A DNA stretch of 64,000 bases from Vreelandella songnenensis (lineage in GTDB: Bacteria; Pseudomonadota; Gammaproteobacteria; Pseudomonadales; Halomonadaceae), in NCBI RefSeq assembly GCF_003002925.1, contig NZ_PVTK01000008.1:1-64000 (forward strand). The letters run 5' to 3'. Under the pieces are notes generated by a model, which was given only the letters and a program-made list of their open reading frames with translations, was not told where the DNA came from and ran no database searches. Of this stretch, positions 30,607 through 39,719 are shown in pieces (the first letter of the stretch is position 1; each line of letters opens with the position of its first letter). The translations under genes were made by a program, and so were the position numbers.

Positions 30607-31242
30607 ATGCGATGCTGCCCGCTATGCGATGCAACGACGGTTACTCACTATCACCAGGATCGTCGTCGTGATTACTATCAGTGTGGCACGTGCCAGCTGG
30701 TGTTTGTGCCGCCGGAGCAGCATTTAAGTGCTGCCCTTGAAAAAGCCGAATATGACCGGCACCAGAACTCCCCCCATGATACGGGATACCGGGACTTTTT
30801 AGGGCGTTTGTTTACCCCCCTGCTGGCAAAACTGCCCGCCGGAGCCTGCGGCCTGGATTTTGGCGCAGGGCCGGGGCCAACGCTTTCGGTAATGTTCGAA
30901 GAAGCAGGCCATCCCATGGCCATCTACGACGTGTTCTATGCACCCGACCCAGAGGCACTGCGAAAGCCCTATGGGTTTATTACCGCCACCGAAGTGCTCG
31001 AGCATCTGGCCCGGCCGGGGCAGGTGCTTGCCCAACTGCTTGGGCAACTCGAGCCCGGCGGCTACCTTGGGGTGATGACCAAGCGTGTGAGCACTAAAGA
31101 TGCCTTTACCCGCTGGCACTACATCAATGATCCGACCCACGTGTGCTTTTTCAGCGAAGCGACCTTCACCTGGTGGGCACAAAAGCATCATCTGGCAGTC
31201 GAATTTCCTGGCAATGACTGCGTTATTCTACAAAAACACTGA
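30607..31242 (+). CDS. class I SAM-dependent methyltransferase with N-terminal zinc ribbon
   Basis: A 211-residue methyltransferase. Residues 4-38 hold a four-Cys zinc ribbon ('CPLCDAT' and 'YQCGTCQLVFV'), followed by motif I 'CGLDFGAGPGPTLSVMFEEAG', 'MAIYDVFYAPDP' and the post-motif 'FITATEVLEHLARPGQVLAQL', typical of the Methyltransf_23 group. These ribbon-bearing enzymes often modify sugars or thiopeptide-like compounds, but the substrate here is unknown. The ATG at 30607 is preferred because the ribbon starts immediately after it; 17 extra upstream codons lie in the promoter zone shared with the VOC gene. Confidence 0.83.
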   Translation: MRCCPLCDATTVTHYHQDRRRDYYQCGTCQLVFVPPEQHLSAALEKAEYDRHQNSPHDTGYRDFLGRLFTPLLAKLPAGACGLDFGAGPGPTLSVMFEEAGHPMAIYDVFYAPDPEALRKPYGFITATEVLEHLARPGQVLAQLLGQLEPGGYLGVMTKRVSTKDAFTRWHYINDPTHVCFFSEATFTWWAQKHHLAVEFPGNDCVILQKH

Positions 31243-31269
31243 TCTATCGCGCCACGGTGTGAAAAAGCG

Positions 31270-31297
31270 TTGACTTTATGCTATCCAAGGCAATAAT
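31270..31297 (+). promoter_or_regulatory. candidate sigma-70 promoter for the MFS gene
   Basis: TTGACT (31270-31275), a 16-bp spacer, then AATAAT (31292-31297). It lies about 85 bp upstream of the transporter start, leaving a short leader. Confidence 0.45.
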
Positions 31298-31380
31298 TGC
31301 GCGCCCGTTGACTGCCTGCCTGCGGTACAGGAGGTGAAAACGGAGCTTCTTGGCAACTCGTTAGGCAAGGTGAGGTTTTC

Positions 31381-32754
31381 ATGTCGCGGCAACTACTGGC
31401 CATGGCGCTTGCGCCCCTGTTGGGCCTGTTCATTCTGGGGATCGGGAACGGCTTTCTGGCCACCCTGATCACGGTACGCCTGGACGCGGCGGGTGAATCC
31501 GCAACGGTCATCGGGATTGTATCGTCGGCCTACTTTATCGGTCTGGCGTTGGGCGCGATGTTCAACGACCGGCTGCTGCTGCGCATCGGCCATATTCGCG
31601 CCTATGGCAGTTTTGCCTCGCTGGTAGCAGTGACGGTACTGCTGCAAGGGCTGTTCTTCGACCCCTGGGCCTGGTTTGTGCTGCGCCTGATTGGCGGTTG
31701 GGCAACGGTAGGCGTTTATCTGGTCATCGAAAGCTGGCTGCTGACGGCAGGCGAGCAGAAGGTTCGTGGCCGTCTGCTGGCGCTGTACATGATTTCGCTC
31801 TACGCCGCCGGCGTTATCGGCCAGCTGCTGCTGGGCGTGACCAATGCCATGGGTGTGACCGCGCCGTTCATGGTGATCGGCATGCTCGCCTCGCTTTCGG
31901 TATTGCCCATGGCGATGATTCCACGCGTCTCGCCCTTGATTGAGCACGCCGAGCCGCTGCCGCCGTACCGGCTTATCATGCTCACTCCCACCGGCGTGGT
32001 GGGCAGTCTGGGTTCGGGCATGGTGGTTGCCGCCGCTTACAGTCTGCTGCCGCTTTATCTGCAGCGTATCGGCATGAGCGTCAATCAGGTGGGGCAGATG
32101 ATGGCGCTGGTGATTCTGGGCGCGATGCTGCTGCAGTACCCCATAGGCCGCTGGTCCGACCGCCACGACCGCCAGATGGTGCTGATCGGCATCAGCGGAT
32201 TCTGCGTGCTGATTTCTGCCGCCATGCTGTGGCTGCCGCTTTCCACACCGGTGCTGGCAGTGCTGCTGTTCCTGCTGGGCGGTGGGGTCTTTGCCCTCTA
32301 CCCGGTGGCGGTAAGCCACGCTGCCGACCGTGCCCCCGCCGGTGCACTTGTGCGCATGAGCCAAGGCCTGTTGCTGATCAACTCGATTGGCGCCACGCTC
32401 AGTCCGCTGATGATTTCGCCGGTGATGACCGCCGTGGGCGACGCCGGGCTGTTCTGGTCGTTTGGTGGGCTTAGCCTGGTATTTCTTCTGTTCTTCTCCT
32501 GGCGACGCCATATGCGCCCGGCGCCCATGCCGGTGGCCCCGTTTACTGCTACAACACCCATGACGGCCGCTGGAGCAGAGCTGGTGATTACCGAAGAGCT
32601 TGTTCAGGGGGCGCTTGAGCACGAGCACCTGGAGGATCTCTCCGAAGCGGTGCCTGATGTGGACGTGGCAGAGCCCATGGTCGGCCCACCCGCCGAAGAG
32701 GAGGCGCACATCACCTATTATGACGATGTAGAGCAGGTAGGCGTGCGTAAATAG
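31381..32754 (+). CDS. MFS transporter, YcaD-like
   Basis: A 457-residue major-facilitator protein with 12 hydrophobic helices up to about residue 380 ('MALAPLLGLFILGIGNGFLA' start). The loop 'DRLLLRIGHIRAYGSFAS' is a variant of the conserved motif A and 'PIGRWSDRHDRQMVLIG' its second-half repeat. 'VIESWLLTAGEQKVRGRLLA' matches the YcaD/sugar-exporter-like subgroup. The last 75 residues form an acidic, non-membrane tail rich in Glu/Asp ('EHEHLEDLSEAVPDVDVAEP'), longer than usual. The substrate is unknown. It is monocistronic as far as can be seen. Confidence 0.88.
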   Translation: MSRQLLAMALAPLLGLFILGIGNGFLATLITVRLDAAGESATVIGIVSSAYFIGLALGAMFNDRLLLRIGHIRAYGSFASLVAVTVLLQGLFFDPWAWFVLRLIGGWATVGVYLVIESWLLTAGEQKVRGRLLALYMISLYAAGVIGQLLLGVTNAMGVTAPFMVIGMLASLSVLPMAMIPRVSPLIEHAEPLPPYRLIMLTPTGVVGSLGSGMVVAAAYSLLPLYLQRIGMSVNQVGQMMALVILGAMLLQYPIGRWSDRHDRQMVLIGISGFCVLISAAMLWLPLSTPVLAVLLFLLGGGVFALYPVAVSHAADRAPAGALVRMSQGLLLINSIGATLSPLMISPVMTAVGDAGLFWSFGGLSLVFLLFFSWRRHMRPAPMPVAPFTATTPMTAAGAELVITEELVQGALEHEHLEDLSEAVPDVDVAEPMVGPPAEEEAHITYYDDVEQVGVRK

Positions 32755-32861
32755 CCCGCGTCTGAGACGTTGGGCTAATGGTGTGGTCTGAGGTGAGAAA
32801 CTACTATCGGACATAGTGCCAACTATCAAACGACTGTTTTATTCTTCATCAAGGGGTTGCC

Positions 32862-34634
32862 ATGAACCACTACGCCGCGCCGGTACGCGATCTGCGTTTT
32901 GTGCTCGAAGAGTTGCTCGGGCATCGCTCGCTCAGCCTGCCCGACTTCAGCGATACCACCCCGGACGTGGTGGAGGCGGTGCTGGATGAAGCAGCCAAGC
33001 TGGCCGGTGATGTCTGGGGGCCGCTGAATGCTACCGGTGACCGGGAAGGGGCCAGGCGCCAGCCCAATGGCAGCGTCACCATTCCCGAGGGGTTTGCGGC
33101 GGCCTATCAGGCCTATGTCGAAGGTGGCTGGAACGGAATCGGCGTCTCCGAGGCGCTTGGCGGCCAGAACCTGCCCGAGGTCGTCGCCAGCGCCGTTCAG
33201 GAAATGCTCCACGGCGCCAATATGGCGCTGGGCCTCTGCCCGATGCTGACCGCCGGTGCTATCGAGGCGCTGGCGCATCACGGCAGCGAAGCGCTCAAGG
33301 CTATCTACCTTCCCAAGCTGGTGGAGGGGAGCTGGACCGGCACCATGAACCTGACCGAACCCCAGGCGGGGTCGGACCTTTCCAAGGTGCGTACCCGGGC
33401 CGTGCCGGAAGGCGACCACTACCGCATCAGCGGCCAGAAGATCTACATTACCTGGGGCGAGCACGACGCCGCCGACAACATCATTCATCTGGTACTCGCG
33501 CGTAAACCCGATGCCCCCGAAGGCAACAAGGGCATTTCGCTGTTTCTGGTGCCCAAGTTCCTGGTCAATGCCGATGGCTCACTTGGTGAGCGTAACGATG
33601 TGGTCTGCGCTTCCATCGAGCACAAGCTGGGCATCCACGGCTCACCTACCTGCACCTTGAGCTTTGGCGAGCAGGGCGGGGCGGTAGGTTACCTGGTGGG
33701 CGAAGAGGGGCGCGGGTTGAACCACATGTTCACCATGATGAACGAAGCGCGCCATAAGGTAGGTATTCAAGGCATTGGTGTGGCCGAGCGCGCCTGTCAG
33801 CACGCCCTGGCCTACGCCCGTGACCGCCAGCAGGGCCGCCTGCCTGCCGCTCGCGGTGGACAGGAGTGCCCCATCAGCGAACATCTGGATGTTCGCCGCA
33901 TGCTGCTTTCCATGCGCGCACGCACTGACGCGCTGCGTGCCCTGGCGCTCTACTGCGCCGCCCAGCTGGATATCGCCCGCCATGGCGACGAGCCGAGTGC
34001 GCGCCAGGCAGCCCAGGCCCGCGCCGAGGTGCTGATTCCCGTGGTCAAGAGCTTCTCGACCGACCAGGCGGTGGAGATCGCCTCAACGGGCATTCAGGTG
34101 CATGGCGGCATGGGTTACGTCGAAGAGACGGGGGCCGCTCAGCTGTTGCGCGATGCGCGCATCGCGCCGATTTACGAAGGCACCAACGGTATTCAGGCGC
34201 TCGATCTGGCAGGGCGCAAGCTGCAGCGCGACCAGGGCGAGGCGTTTGGCGGCTTGCTAAGCGAGGTGGCCGCCACGGTTGAAAAGCTGAAAGCACATGC
34301 GGAGCTGGCGCCTTTAGGGCAGGCTCTGGCCGCGGGGCTTGAGGATCTGACCGCCGCTCAGCAGCAGGTGCTGACAGAAGGCCGAAACCCGGATACCGGC
34401 CCCGATGCCGTTCAGGGCTACGCCACGCCCTTTTTGACCCTGACAGGCCACGTGCTATGTGCCTGGCAAATGGGCTTGGCCGCGCTCAGCGCTCAGGCTG
34501 CCATCGAGCAGGGCAGCAGTGATTCCTTCTATACCACCAAACTGCAGAGCGCCCGTTTCGCGATTACCCAGTGGCTGCCCGTCGGGCGCGCCCAGCGGTC
34601 GGTAATCGAGGCAGGGCTTGAGTGTTTGCGCTAG
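32862..34634 (+). CDS. acyl-CoA dehydrogenase, DmdC-like
   Basis: A 590-residue FAD-dependent acyl-CoA dehydrogenase of the long form with a C-terminal extension. Signatures in order: 'WTGTMNLTEPQAGSDLSKV' (FAD site, about residues 157-175), 'ISGQKIYITWGEHD', 'GLNHMFTMMNEARHKVGIQG', 'EIASTGIQVHGGMGYVEETG' and 'PIYEGTNGIQALDL'. This form includes 3-methylmercaptopropionyl-CoA dehydrogenase (DmdC) of DMSP breakdown but also general fatty acyl enzymes, so DMSP use is only a possibility; no dmdA or dmdB is in the window. It is followed 48 bp downstream by an enoyl-CoA hydratase on the same strand, forming a beta-oxidation pair. Confidence 0.92.
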   Translation: MNHYAAPVRDLRFVLEELLGHRSLSLPDFSDTTPDVVEAVLDEAAKLAGDVWGPLNATGDREGARRQPNGSVTIPEGFAAAYQAYVEGGWNGIGVSEALGGQNLPEVVASAVQEMLHGANMALGLCPMLTAGAIEALAHHGSEALKAIYLPKLVEGSWTGTMNLTEPQAGSDLSKVRTRAVPEGDHYRISGQKIYITWGEHDAADNIIHLVLARKPDAPEGNKGISLFLVPKFLVNADGSLGERNDVVCASIEHKLGIHGSPTCTLSFGEQGGAVGYLVGEEGRGLNHMFTMMNEARHKVGIQGIGVAERACQHALAYARDRQQGRLPAARGGQECPISEHLDVRRMLLSMRARTDALRALALYCAAQLDIARHGDEPSARQAAQARAEVLIPVVKSFSTDQAVEIASTGIQVHGGMGYVEETGAAQLLRDARIAPIYEGTNGIQALDLAGRKLQRDQGEAFGGLLSEVAATVEKLKAHAELAPLGQALAAGLEDLTAAQQQVLTEGRNPDTGPDAVQGYATPFLTLTGHVLCAWQMGLAALSAQAAIEQGSSDSFYTTKLQSARFAITQWLPVGRAQRSVIEAGLECLR

Positions 34635-34682
34635 GGTGGAAAGGTACGCCCGCTAACCTCGCATAACAATCAAGGAGCCAAC

Positions 34683-35456
34683 ATGAGCGAAGCAGTGATT
34701 GAAAAGGTGGATAACGATGGTGTGGTACGGTTGACCATCAACCGTCCCAAGGCACTTAACGCACTGAACAGCGAAGTGCTCGTCGCGCTTGAGTCGCATC
34801 TCACCGAGCTTGAAGCCCAGACCAACCTGCGTGCCGTGCTGATTACCGGTGCAGGGGAGAAGGCCTTCGTGGCCGGTGCCGATATCACCGAGATGCGCGA
34901 CAAGACCCCGGAAGAGGCGCGCGCCTTTGCAAGCCAGGCGCTGCGCACCATCAAACGTCTGGAAACGCTGCCGGTGCCGGTGGTCGCGCTGGTGAACGGG
35001 TTTTGCCTTGGCGGCGGCTGCGAACTGGCGCTGGCCTGCGACTGGGCGGTAGCAAGCTCCAACGCGGTGTTCGGCCAGCCCGAAGTGCTGCTGGGCGTGA
35101 TTCCTGGCTTTGGCGGCACCCAGCGCCTGCCGCGCCGCGTTGGCCCGGCCATGGCGATTGATCTGATCACTACCGGGCGCAAGATCGATGCGGTGGAGGC
35201 ACTGCGTATCGGTCTGGTCAATCGTGTCATGCCCCAGGCCGAGCTTGAAAACTATGTGGAAGAGCTCACCAAACAGCTCAAAGGCAACGGCCCGCAATCC
35301 GTACGTGGCGCCAAGCAGGCCGTTCACGACGGCATGGATCAGGATCTGGACAGCGCTCTGGCGCTGGAAACCGCGCTGTTTGCCGTCTGCTTTGCAGGGG
35401 AAGAGCAGAAAGAGGGCATGAGTGCCTTTGTCGAGAAGCGCAAGGCCAACTTTTAA
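34683..35456 (+). CDS. enoyl-CoA hydratase/isomerase family protein
   Basis: A 257-residue crotonase-fold hydratase that adds water to trans-2-enoyl-CoA. The oxyanion-hole segments are 'AFVAGADITEMRDKTPEEA' (about residues 63-81) and 'NGFCLGGGCELALACDWA' (about 109-126). The two catalytic Glu are placed as in crotonase: one in 'GGGCELALACD' and one in 'FGQPEVLLGVIPGFGGTQRL'. It follows the acyl-CoA dehydrogenase gene and should act on its product. AAGGAG lies just upstream of the ATG. A strong two-way terminator follows at 35476. Confidence 0.93.
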   Translation: MSEAVIEKVDNDGVVRLTINRPKALNALNSEVLVALESHLTELEAQTNLRAVLITGAGEKAFVAGADITEMRDKTPEEARAFASQALRTIKRLETLPVPVVALVNGFCLGGGCELALACDWAVASSNAVFGQPEVLLGVIPGFGGTQRLPRRVGPAMAIDLITTGRKIDAVEALRIGLVNRVMPQAELENYVEELTKQLKGNGPQSVRGAKQAVHDGMDQDLDSALALETALFAVCFAGEEQKEGMSAFVEKRKANF

Positions 35457-35475
35457 GCGCAGGCGTTGATCAAAA

Positions 35476-35502
35476 AAGAAGCGGGCCCTTGGCCCGCTTC
35501 TT
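35476..35502. terminator. bidirectional terminator between the enoyl-CoA hydratase and idnD
   Basis: AAGAAGCGGGCC and GGCCCGCTTCTT pair perfectly around CTT. An A-run on the left gives a T-run for the minus strand, and the right side is T-rich, so it can end both converging transcripts. Confidence 0.85.
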
Positions 35503-35541
35503 CCGTTTTGATGCTCAGAAACGTTCTTGTGCCCAGAAACG

Positions 35542-36552
35542 TTACGGCCAGAGCTCGATCAGCACCTTCCCGGAGATGTCAGAATCCTTGGCAATGGCAA
35601 AAGCGTTCTGAGCATCCGCGGCCGGCAGCACGTGGGTGATGACATCATCAAAGCGCGCATCTGCGGCCAGTAGTGTAATTGCTTCATCGATTTCGTCATG
35701 AAAGCGGAAGCAGCCGCGTAGCTGAACTTCCTTGGCAATCAGCGGTGCCAGGGCAAGTGGCTGCGGGGTAGCGGGCATCATGCCGATCTGGGCGATGACG
35801 CCTGCCCGGCGAACCGCCAGAATGGCGCCGTTGATGGAGGCCGGCACGCCGGTACACTCCAGCACCACGTCGAAAGCTTCCTGCGGTACTTCATCCCCGC
35901 CGATACGATAGGTGTGCTGCACGCCAAGTGCGCGCGCCCGTGACAGCGGGCCTTCCAGCACATCGGTAATGCTCACCTCTAGAGCGCCCTTGGCGAGTGC
36001 CGCTGCCGCCGCCAGCAGCCCGATGGGGCCGGCACCGCAGACCAGCACACGCTGATTCTCGACGCCGCCGGCCACCTCGATGCCGTGCAGGCCAACGGCA
36101 AGCGGCTCGGCCAGGGCGGCTCGCCTGAGCGGGAGGGAAGTGGGCAGTACCCTTACCATGCCGGGGTCGACATCCAGGTACTCGCTCATGCCGCCCTGGG
36201 TATGCGGCCAGGTGGAAGCCGAGCCCAGGTAGGCGCCTTCCGGCCACAGGTGTGGCTTGCCCTCGATACCTGGCTGGCTTTTGCCAAAGGTGGCAGGGTG
36301 GAGGGTAACCGGCGTTCCCGGGGCCAGTTTGCCGCTCGGGTCTTCTTCGACCACGCCGGCCATCTCATGGCCGGGGATCAGCGGCTCGCGCACCACGAAG
36401 GCTCCGTTGGCGCCCTCATGGTAGTAGTGAAGATCCGAGCCACAGATGCCGCCGAAGGCCATGCGCAGCCGGACTTTTCCCGCCGCCAGTGCCGGCAGAG
36501 CGAGACTCTCTTCACGCAGATCCTGCTTACCGTGAATGACTAATGCTTGCAT
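35542..36552 (-). CDS. idnD: L-idonate 5-dehydrogenase
   Basis: A 336-residue zinc-dependent medium-chain dehydrogenase that oxidises L-idonate to 5-keto-D-gluconate. The catalytic zinc site is intact: 'GGICGSDLHYYHEGANG' gives the Cys and His of the first sphere, and 'PLIPGHEMAGVV' the GHE motif. The cofactor fold is 'VLVCGAGPIGLLAAAAAL'. It lies 23 bp downstream of the ketogluconate reductase gene on the same strand and is the last gene of a gntP-idnO-idnD unit, whose upstream GntR-type palindrome sits at 38779. Sorbitol-type activity is less likely given these neighbours. Confidence 0.92.
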   Translation of the reverse strand: MQALVIHGKQDLREESLALPALAAGKVRLRMAFGGICGSDLHYYHEGANGAFVVREPLIPGHEMAGVVEEDPSGKLAPGTPVTLHPATFGKSQPGIEGKPHLWPEGAYLGSASTWPHTQGGMSEYLDVDPGMVRVLPTSLPLRRAALAEPLAVGLHGIEVAGGVENQRVLVCGAGPIGLLAAAAALAKGALEVSITDVLEGPLSRARALGVQHTYRIGGDEVPQEAFDVVLECTGVPASINGAILAVRRAGVIAQIGMMPATPQPLALAPLIAKEVQLRGCFRFHDEIDEAITLLAADARFDDVITHVLPAADAQNAFAIAKDSDISGKVLIELWP

Positions 36553-36575
36553 AGCGCTGCTTCCTGTTGGGGCCG

Positions 36576-37346
36576 TTAGACGACCGAAGTCATGCCGCCA
36601 TCAACGAAGATGTTCTGCCCCGAAACGAAGCTCGAGGCGTCGGAGCACAGATACACCAGGGTGCCGACCAGCTCATCGAAATGACCCCAGCGCTGTGCGG
36701 GGGTGCGCTTTTCGACCCACTGGTTGAACGCAGGGTCCTGCCATAGTGCGGTATTCATCTCGGTCTTGAAGTAGCCCGGCGAGATGCAGTTGACCTGAAT
36801 ATTGAAGCGCGCCAGATCCGCGGCCATTCCCTGAGTCAGCAGTGCAACGCCGCCCTTGGTAGCCGAGTAGGGGGCGATGGTTTCGCGAGCCAGTCTGGAT
36901 TGCACCGAGCCGATGTTGATCACTTTGCCCGAGCCGCGTTCGGACATGGCGCGGGTGACCACCTGAGAGACGTAAAACAGGCTCGACAGGTTGGTTGCGA
37001 CCAGCGCGTCCCAGTCAGACGGGGCAAATTCATTGAACGGTGCGCGCCGCTGAAGCCCGGCATTGTTGACCAGGATATCCGGTACGCCGTGCTGGGCGAT
37101 CAGCGCCTCAAGCGCTTTTTGAGTCGCCTTGGCATCGGTCACATCAAAGCTCACTGCATCGACCTGGGTACCGGTTTCCTCGGCAACGGCGCGCGCCTCT
37201 TCCTGAACAAGCGTCAGGTCGCGGCCGTGAAGAATCACTCGCGCCCCCTGGTGGGCAAGGCCGCGGGCAAGAGCGTTGCCAAGACCTCGGGATGAACCGG
37301 TGATCAGCGCCAGGCGGTCACGGATATTGAACAGTGTCTGGGTCAT
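36576..37346 (-). CDS. idnO: gluconate 5-dehydrogenase (5-keto-D-gluconate reductase)
   Basis: A 256-residue short-chain dehydrogenase that interconverts 5-ketogluconate and D-gluconate. The cofactor loop is 'ALITGSSRGLGNALARGLA' near the N-terminus, 'DILVNNAGLQRRAPF' the NNAG strand, Ser in 'VINIGSVQSRLARETIA', and the catalytic 'YSATKGG' gives Tyr and Lys. 'QRRAPFNEF' after NNAG is a typical IdnO trait. It is the middle gene between the gluconate permease (9 bp upstream) and idnD. Confidence 0.93.
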   Translation of the reverse strand: MTQTLFNIRDRLALITGSSRGLGNALARGLAHQGARVILHGRDLTLVQEEARAVAEETGTQVDAVSFDVTDAKATQKALEALIAQHGVPDILVNNAGLQRRAPFNEFAPSDWDALVATNLSSLFYVSQVVTRAMSERGSGKVINIGSVQSRLARETIAPYSATKGGVALLTQGMAADLARFNIQVNCISPGYFKTEMNTALWQDPAFNQWVEKRTPAQRWGHFDELVGTLVYLCSDASSFVSGQNIFVDGGMTSVV

Positions 37347-37355
37347 GGCAGGCCT

Positions 37356-38735
37356 CTAGAACAGTACGAAGATAAGGTAGGCAAATACAAACCCTACCAG
37401 GGATTCAAGGGCCTGCTGAACCGTCCAGGTCTTGAGCGTGGTCTTGACGTCCATACCGAGCAGGCGGCCTACCAGCCAGAAGCCCGAGTCGTTGACGTGG
37501 CCGGCAAATACCGAACCTGCTGCGGTGGCAACCGTAATGGCAACCACCTGCATGGCGCTGAAGTCTGCGCCGATTACCGCCGGCGCCATCAGGCCTGCGG
37601 CGGTGACCAGGGCAACGGTAGCCGAGCCCTGGGCCAGGCGCATGATGACGGCAATCACATAGGCTGCGAAAATGATCGGCAGGCCCAGATCGCTAAGCGA
37701 GTTCGATAGCGCATCGCCAATTCCCGAGGCGCGAAGGACACCGCCGAACATGCCGCCGGCACCGGTAATCAGTACCACCGAGCAGATGGGCGCCAGTGCG
37801 GAATCCAGCACCTTCTCGAGCGCGTTGCCTCCCATGCCCCGGCGATGACCCAGTACCAGCATGGCCACCAGGGTGGAAATAAGCAGTGCCACCGGCGTGC
37901 TGCCCATGGCGCGCATCAGCTGGAACCAGCCCTGGCTGCTGTCCACCGCACCTGTCGAGCGCAGAAAATCGAGCCCTGTGTTCATGAAGATCAGTATCAA
38001 AGGCAGGGTCAGCATGAAGATGACCGTACCCACGGAGGGGGGATTGGTAATCTCTTCTTCCTTTACCTCGCCAAACAGACCCTTCTCCAGCGGGAAGGGG
38101 TAGCGCTTGGCCACGAACTTACCCCACATGTAACCGGACACCCACCACATCGGAAAGGCAATGATCACGCCGGTGAGCATCAAGAGTCCCAGGTTGGCCT
38201 CATAAAGCTCCGAGGCGGTGACCGGCCCCGGGTGGGGAGGCAGGAATACGTGCATCACCGAGAACGCCGCGGCCGCCGGCATGGCGTACAGCAGAATGGG
38301 GCCGCCCAGGCGGCGCGCCACGGCAAAGATGATCGGCAGCATGACGATCAGACCCGCATCGAAGAAGATCGGAAAGCCCATCAGCAGCGAAGCGATACCC
38401 AGCGCAAACGGCGCACGCTTCTCGCCGAACAGGTCGATCATCTTGTCCGCCAGCACGCGCGCGCCACCGGAATGCTCGACCAGCTTACCCAGCATCGCCC
38501 CCAGACCCACCAGCAGGGCAACGGCGCCCAGCGTGCCGCCGAAGCTCTGAATCATGGTGGGCACGATGGCTTCAAAGGGAATATTGGTCGCGAAGGCGGT
38601 CAGCAGGCTGATCACGATCAAGGCAAGAAAGGCGTGAACCTTGAATTTGATGATCAGTATTAGAAGTAGCAAGACAGCTGCAGCGGCGATGCCCAGCAGG
38701 GGCCCTGCCGACATCGTTTGCGTCCATCCATCCAT
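37356..38735 (-). CDS. gntP: gluconate:H+ symporter, GntP family
   Basis: A 459-residue permease with 12 or more helices. Family hallmarks are 'FGGTLGAVALLVGLGAMLGKLVEHSGG' split across helix 3, 'MGFPIFFDAGLIVMLPIIFA' with the conserved Phe-Phe-Asp-Ala-Gly, 'FLPPHPGPVTASELYEANLG' and 'FAGHVNDSGFWLVGR' at the C-terminus. It imports gluconate or idonate with protons. It is the first gene of the gntP-idnO-idnD unit. GGAG lies 8 bp before the ATG, and a GntR-type palindrome is found 44 bp upstream, so gluconate-responsive control is expected. Confidence 0.95.
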   Translation of the reverse strand: MDGWTQTMSAGPLLGIAAAAVLLLLILIIKFKVHAFLALIVISLLTAFATNIPFEAIVPTMIQSFGGTLGAVALLVGLGAMLGKLVEHSGGARVLADKMIDLFGEKRAPFALGIASLLMGFPIFFDAGLIVMLPIIFAVARRLGGPILLYAMPAAAAFSVMHVFLPPHPGPVTASELYEANLGLLMLTGVIIAFPMWWVSGYMWGKFVAKRYPFPLEKGLFGEVKEEEITNPPSVGTVIFMLTLPLILIFMNTGLDFLRSTGAVDSSQGWFQLMRAMGSTPVALLISTLVAMLVLGHRRGMGGNALEKVLDSALAPICSVVLITGAGGMFGGVLRASGIGDALSNSLSDLGLPIIFAAYVIAVIMRLAQGSATVALVTAAGLMAPAVIGADFSAMQVVAITVATAAGSVFAGHVNDSGFWLVGRLLGMDVKTTLKTWTVQQALESLVGFVFAYLIFVLF

Positions 38736-38778
38736 GAGCGTGCTCCAGAGTAGGTGTTGTCAGGCGGTGCGTGCGTTG

Positions 38779-38794
38779 ATGTTATCGGTAACAT
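38779..38794 (-). promoter_or_regulatory. GntR/IdnR-type operator before gntP
   Basis: ATGTTATCGGTAACAT is a 16-bp near-perfect palindrome (one mismatched pair) matching the enteric GntR consensus ATGTTACCGGTAACAT in 15 of 16 bases. It lies 44 bp upstream of gntP. Confidence 0.85.
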
Positions 38795-38983
38795 TATCTT
38801 GCGAGCATAGTAGTGCATGAAGACAAGCGTTAAACACTCGACCTTGGTTTAAGAAATGCAGGAGCTGACACATGAAGAGAACATCGTGTAACACGGCACT
38901 TTACGGGTAGATTATCGTAACGCCTGACGCGCATCGGGCAGCGCATGAGGTAAACTGGCCTAAAATTCGCGACGGAACTACCC

Positions 38984-39523
38984 ATGGCCTTGAGTGCAAC
39001 CCCTTATAAAGTAGACATTAACCTTACCGACCTGGACCGCGGGGTGTACGAGACGCTGCGTTTTACCGTAGCGCGTCACCCCTCAGAAACCGAGGAGCGG
39101 ATGAGCGCGCGGCTGATTGCCTATGTGCTGTGGTACAGCGAGACGCTGGCCTTTGGGCGGGGGCTTTCCGATGTGGACGAACCGGCATTGTGGGAAAAGA
39201 GTCTGGACGGCCGCGTGCTGCACTGGATCGAAGTAGGGCTTCCCGATGCAGAGCGCCTGACCTGGTGCTCACGGCGTGCCGAGCGCGTGTCGCTGCTGGC
39301 CTATGGGCGTATCGACGTATGGGAAAACAAGGTGCTGCCCGGTGTGACATCGCTCAAGAATGTTCACGTAGCGGCGCTGCCTCAGGAAGCCTTGGCAACC
39401 ATTGCCGAGGGCTTGCCGCGCGCAATCAACTGGGCGGTAATGGTAAGCGAAGGATCAATCTTTATTACCGATGAAAACGGCCAGCACGAAATCACTCCGC
39501 AGTGGCTTCTGGGTGACCGATAA
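38984..39523 (+). CDS. YaeQ family protein
   Basis: A 179-residue protein matching E. coli YaeQ end to end: 'KVDINLTDLDRGVYETLRF' at the start, 'HPSETEERMSARLIAYVLW', 'LDGRVLHWIEVGLPDAERLT' and 'EGSIFITDENGQHEITPQ' near the end. YaeQ has a PD-(D/E)XK nuclease-like fold (the Glu/Asp/Glu arrangement before 'WIEVG' fits), and some enteric homologues suppressed an rfaH defect when overexpressed; the real role is unknown. It is divergent from gntP across 248 bp that hold the GntR-type operator. No terminator is evident. Confidence 0.92.
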   Translation: MALSATPYKVDINLTDLDRGVYETLRFTVARHPSETEERMSARLIAYVLWYSETLAFGRGLSDVDEPALWEKSLDGRVLHWIEVGLPDAERLTWCSRRAERVSLLAYGRIDVWENKVLPGVTSLKNVHVAALPQEALATIAEGLPRAINWAVMVSEGSIFITDENGQHEITPQWLLGDR

Positions 39524-39719
39524 CCCACATTCCTGGATAAGTTCTACTACGCTAAGGGAGAAGGGTTAAACCTGCCTTTCAGCAAGGATTCGCAGCCATC
39601 TTTTTTCAAGAAAACATAACGTTTGCTTGCTATGTTTTTGCACTTTTACATACAATCAGCAATGTTTGTTGGCGCCTGGGGCGCTAACGCTAATTGCCCC
39701 TCACCTCAAGGAACGAGAA

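Noticed and set aside
31393..32829. Minus-strand open frame of 478 codons opposite the MFS gene
   Set aside because: Extremely His/Gln/Arg-rich, no domain features; shadow of the membrane protein gene.
32862..35456. DMSP demethylation locus
   Set aside because: The dehydrogenase is DmdC-like, but dmdA and dmdB are absent and the adjacent hydratase is a general crotonase; ordinary fatty-acid oxidation fits as well.
38984..39523. YaeQ as part of the gluconate regulon because it diverges from gntP
   Set aside because: Its start is about 190 bp from the operator and the family has no link to sugar acids; shared control cannot be supported.
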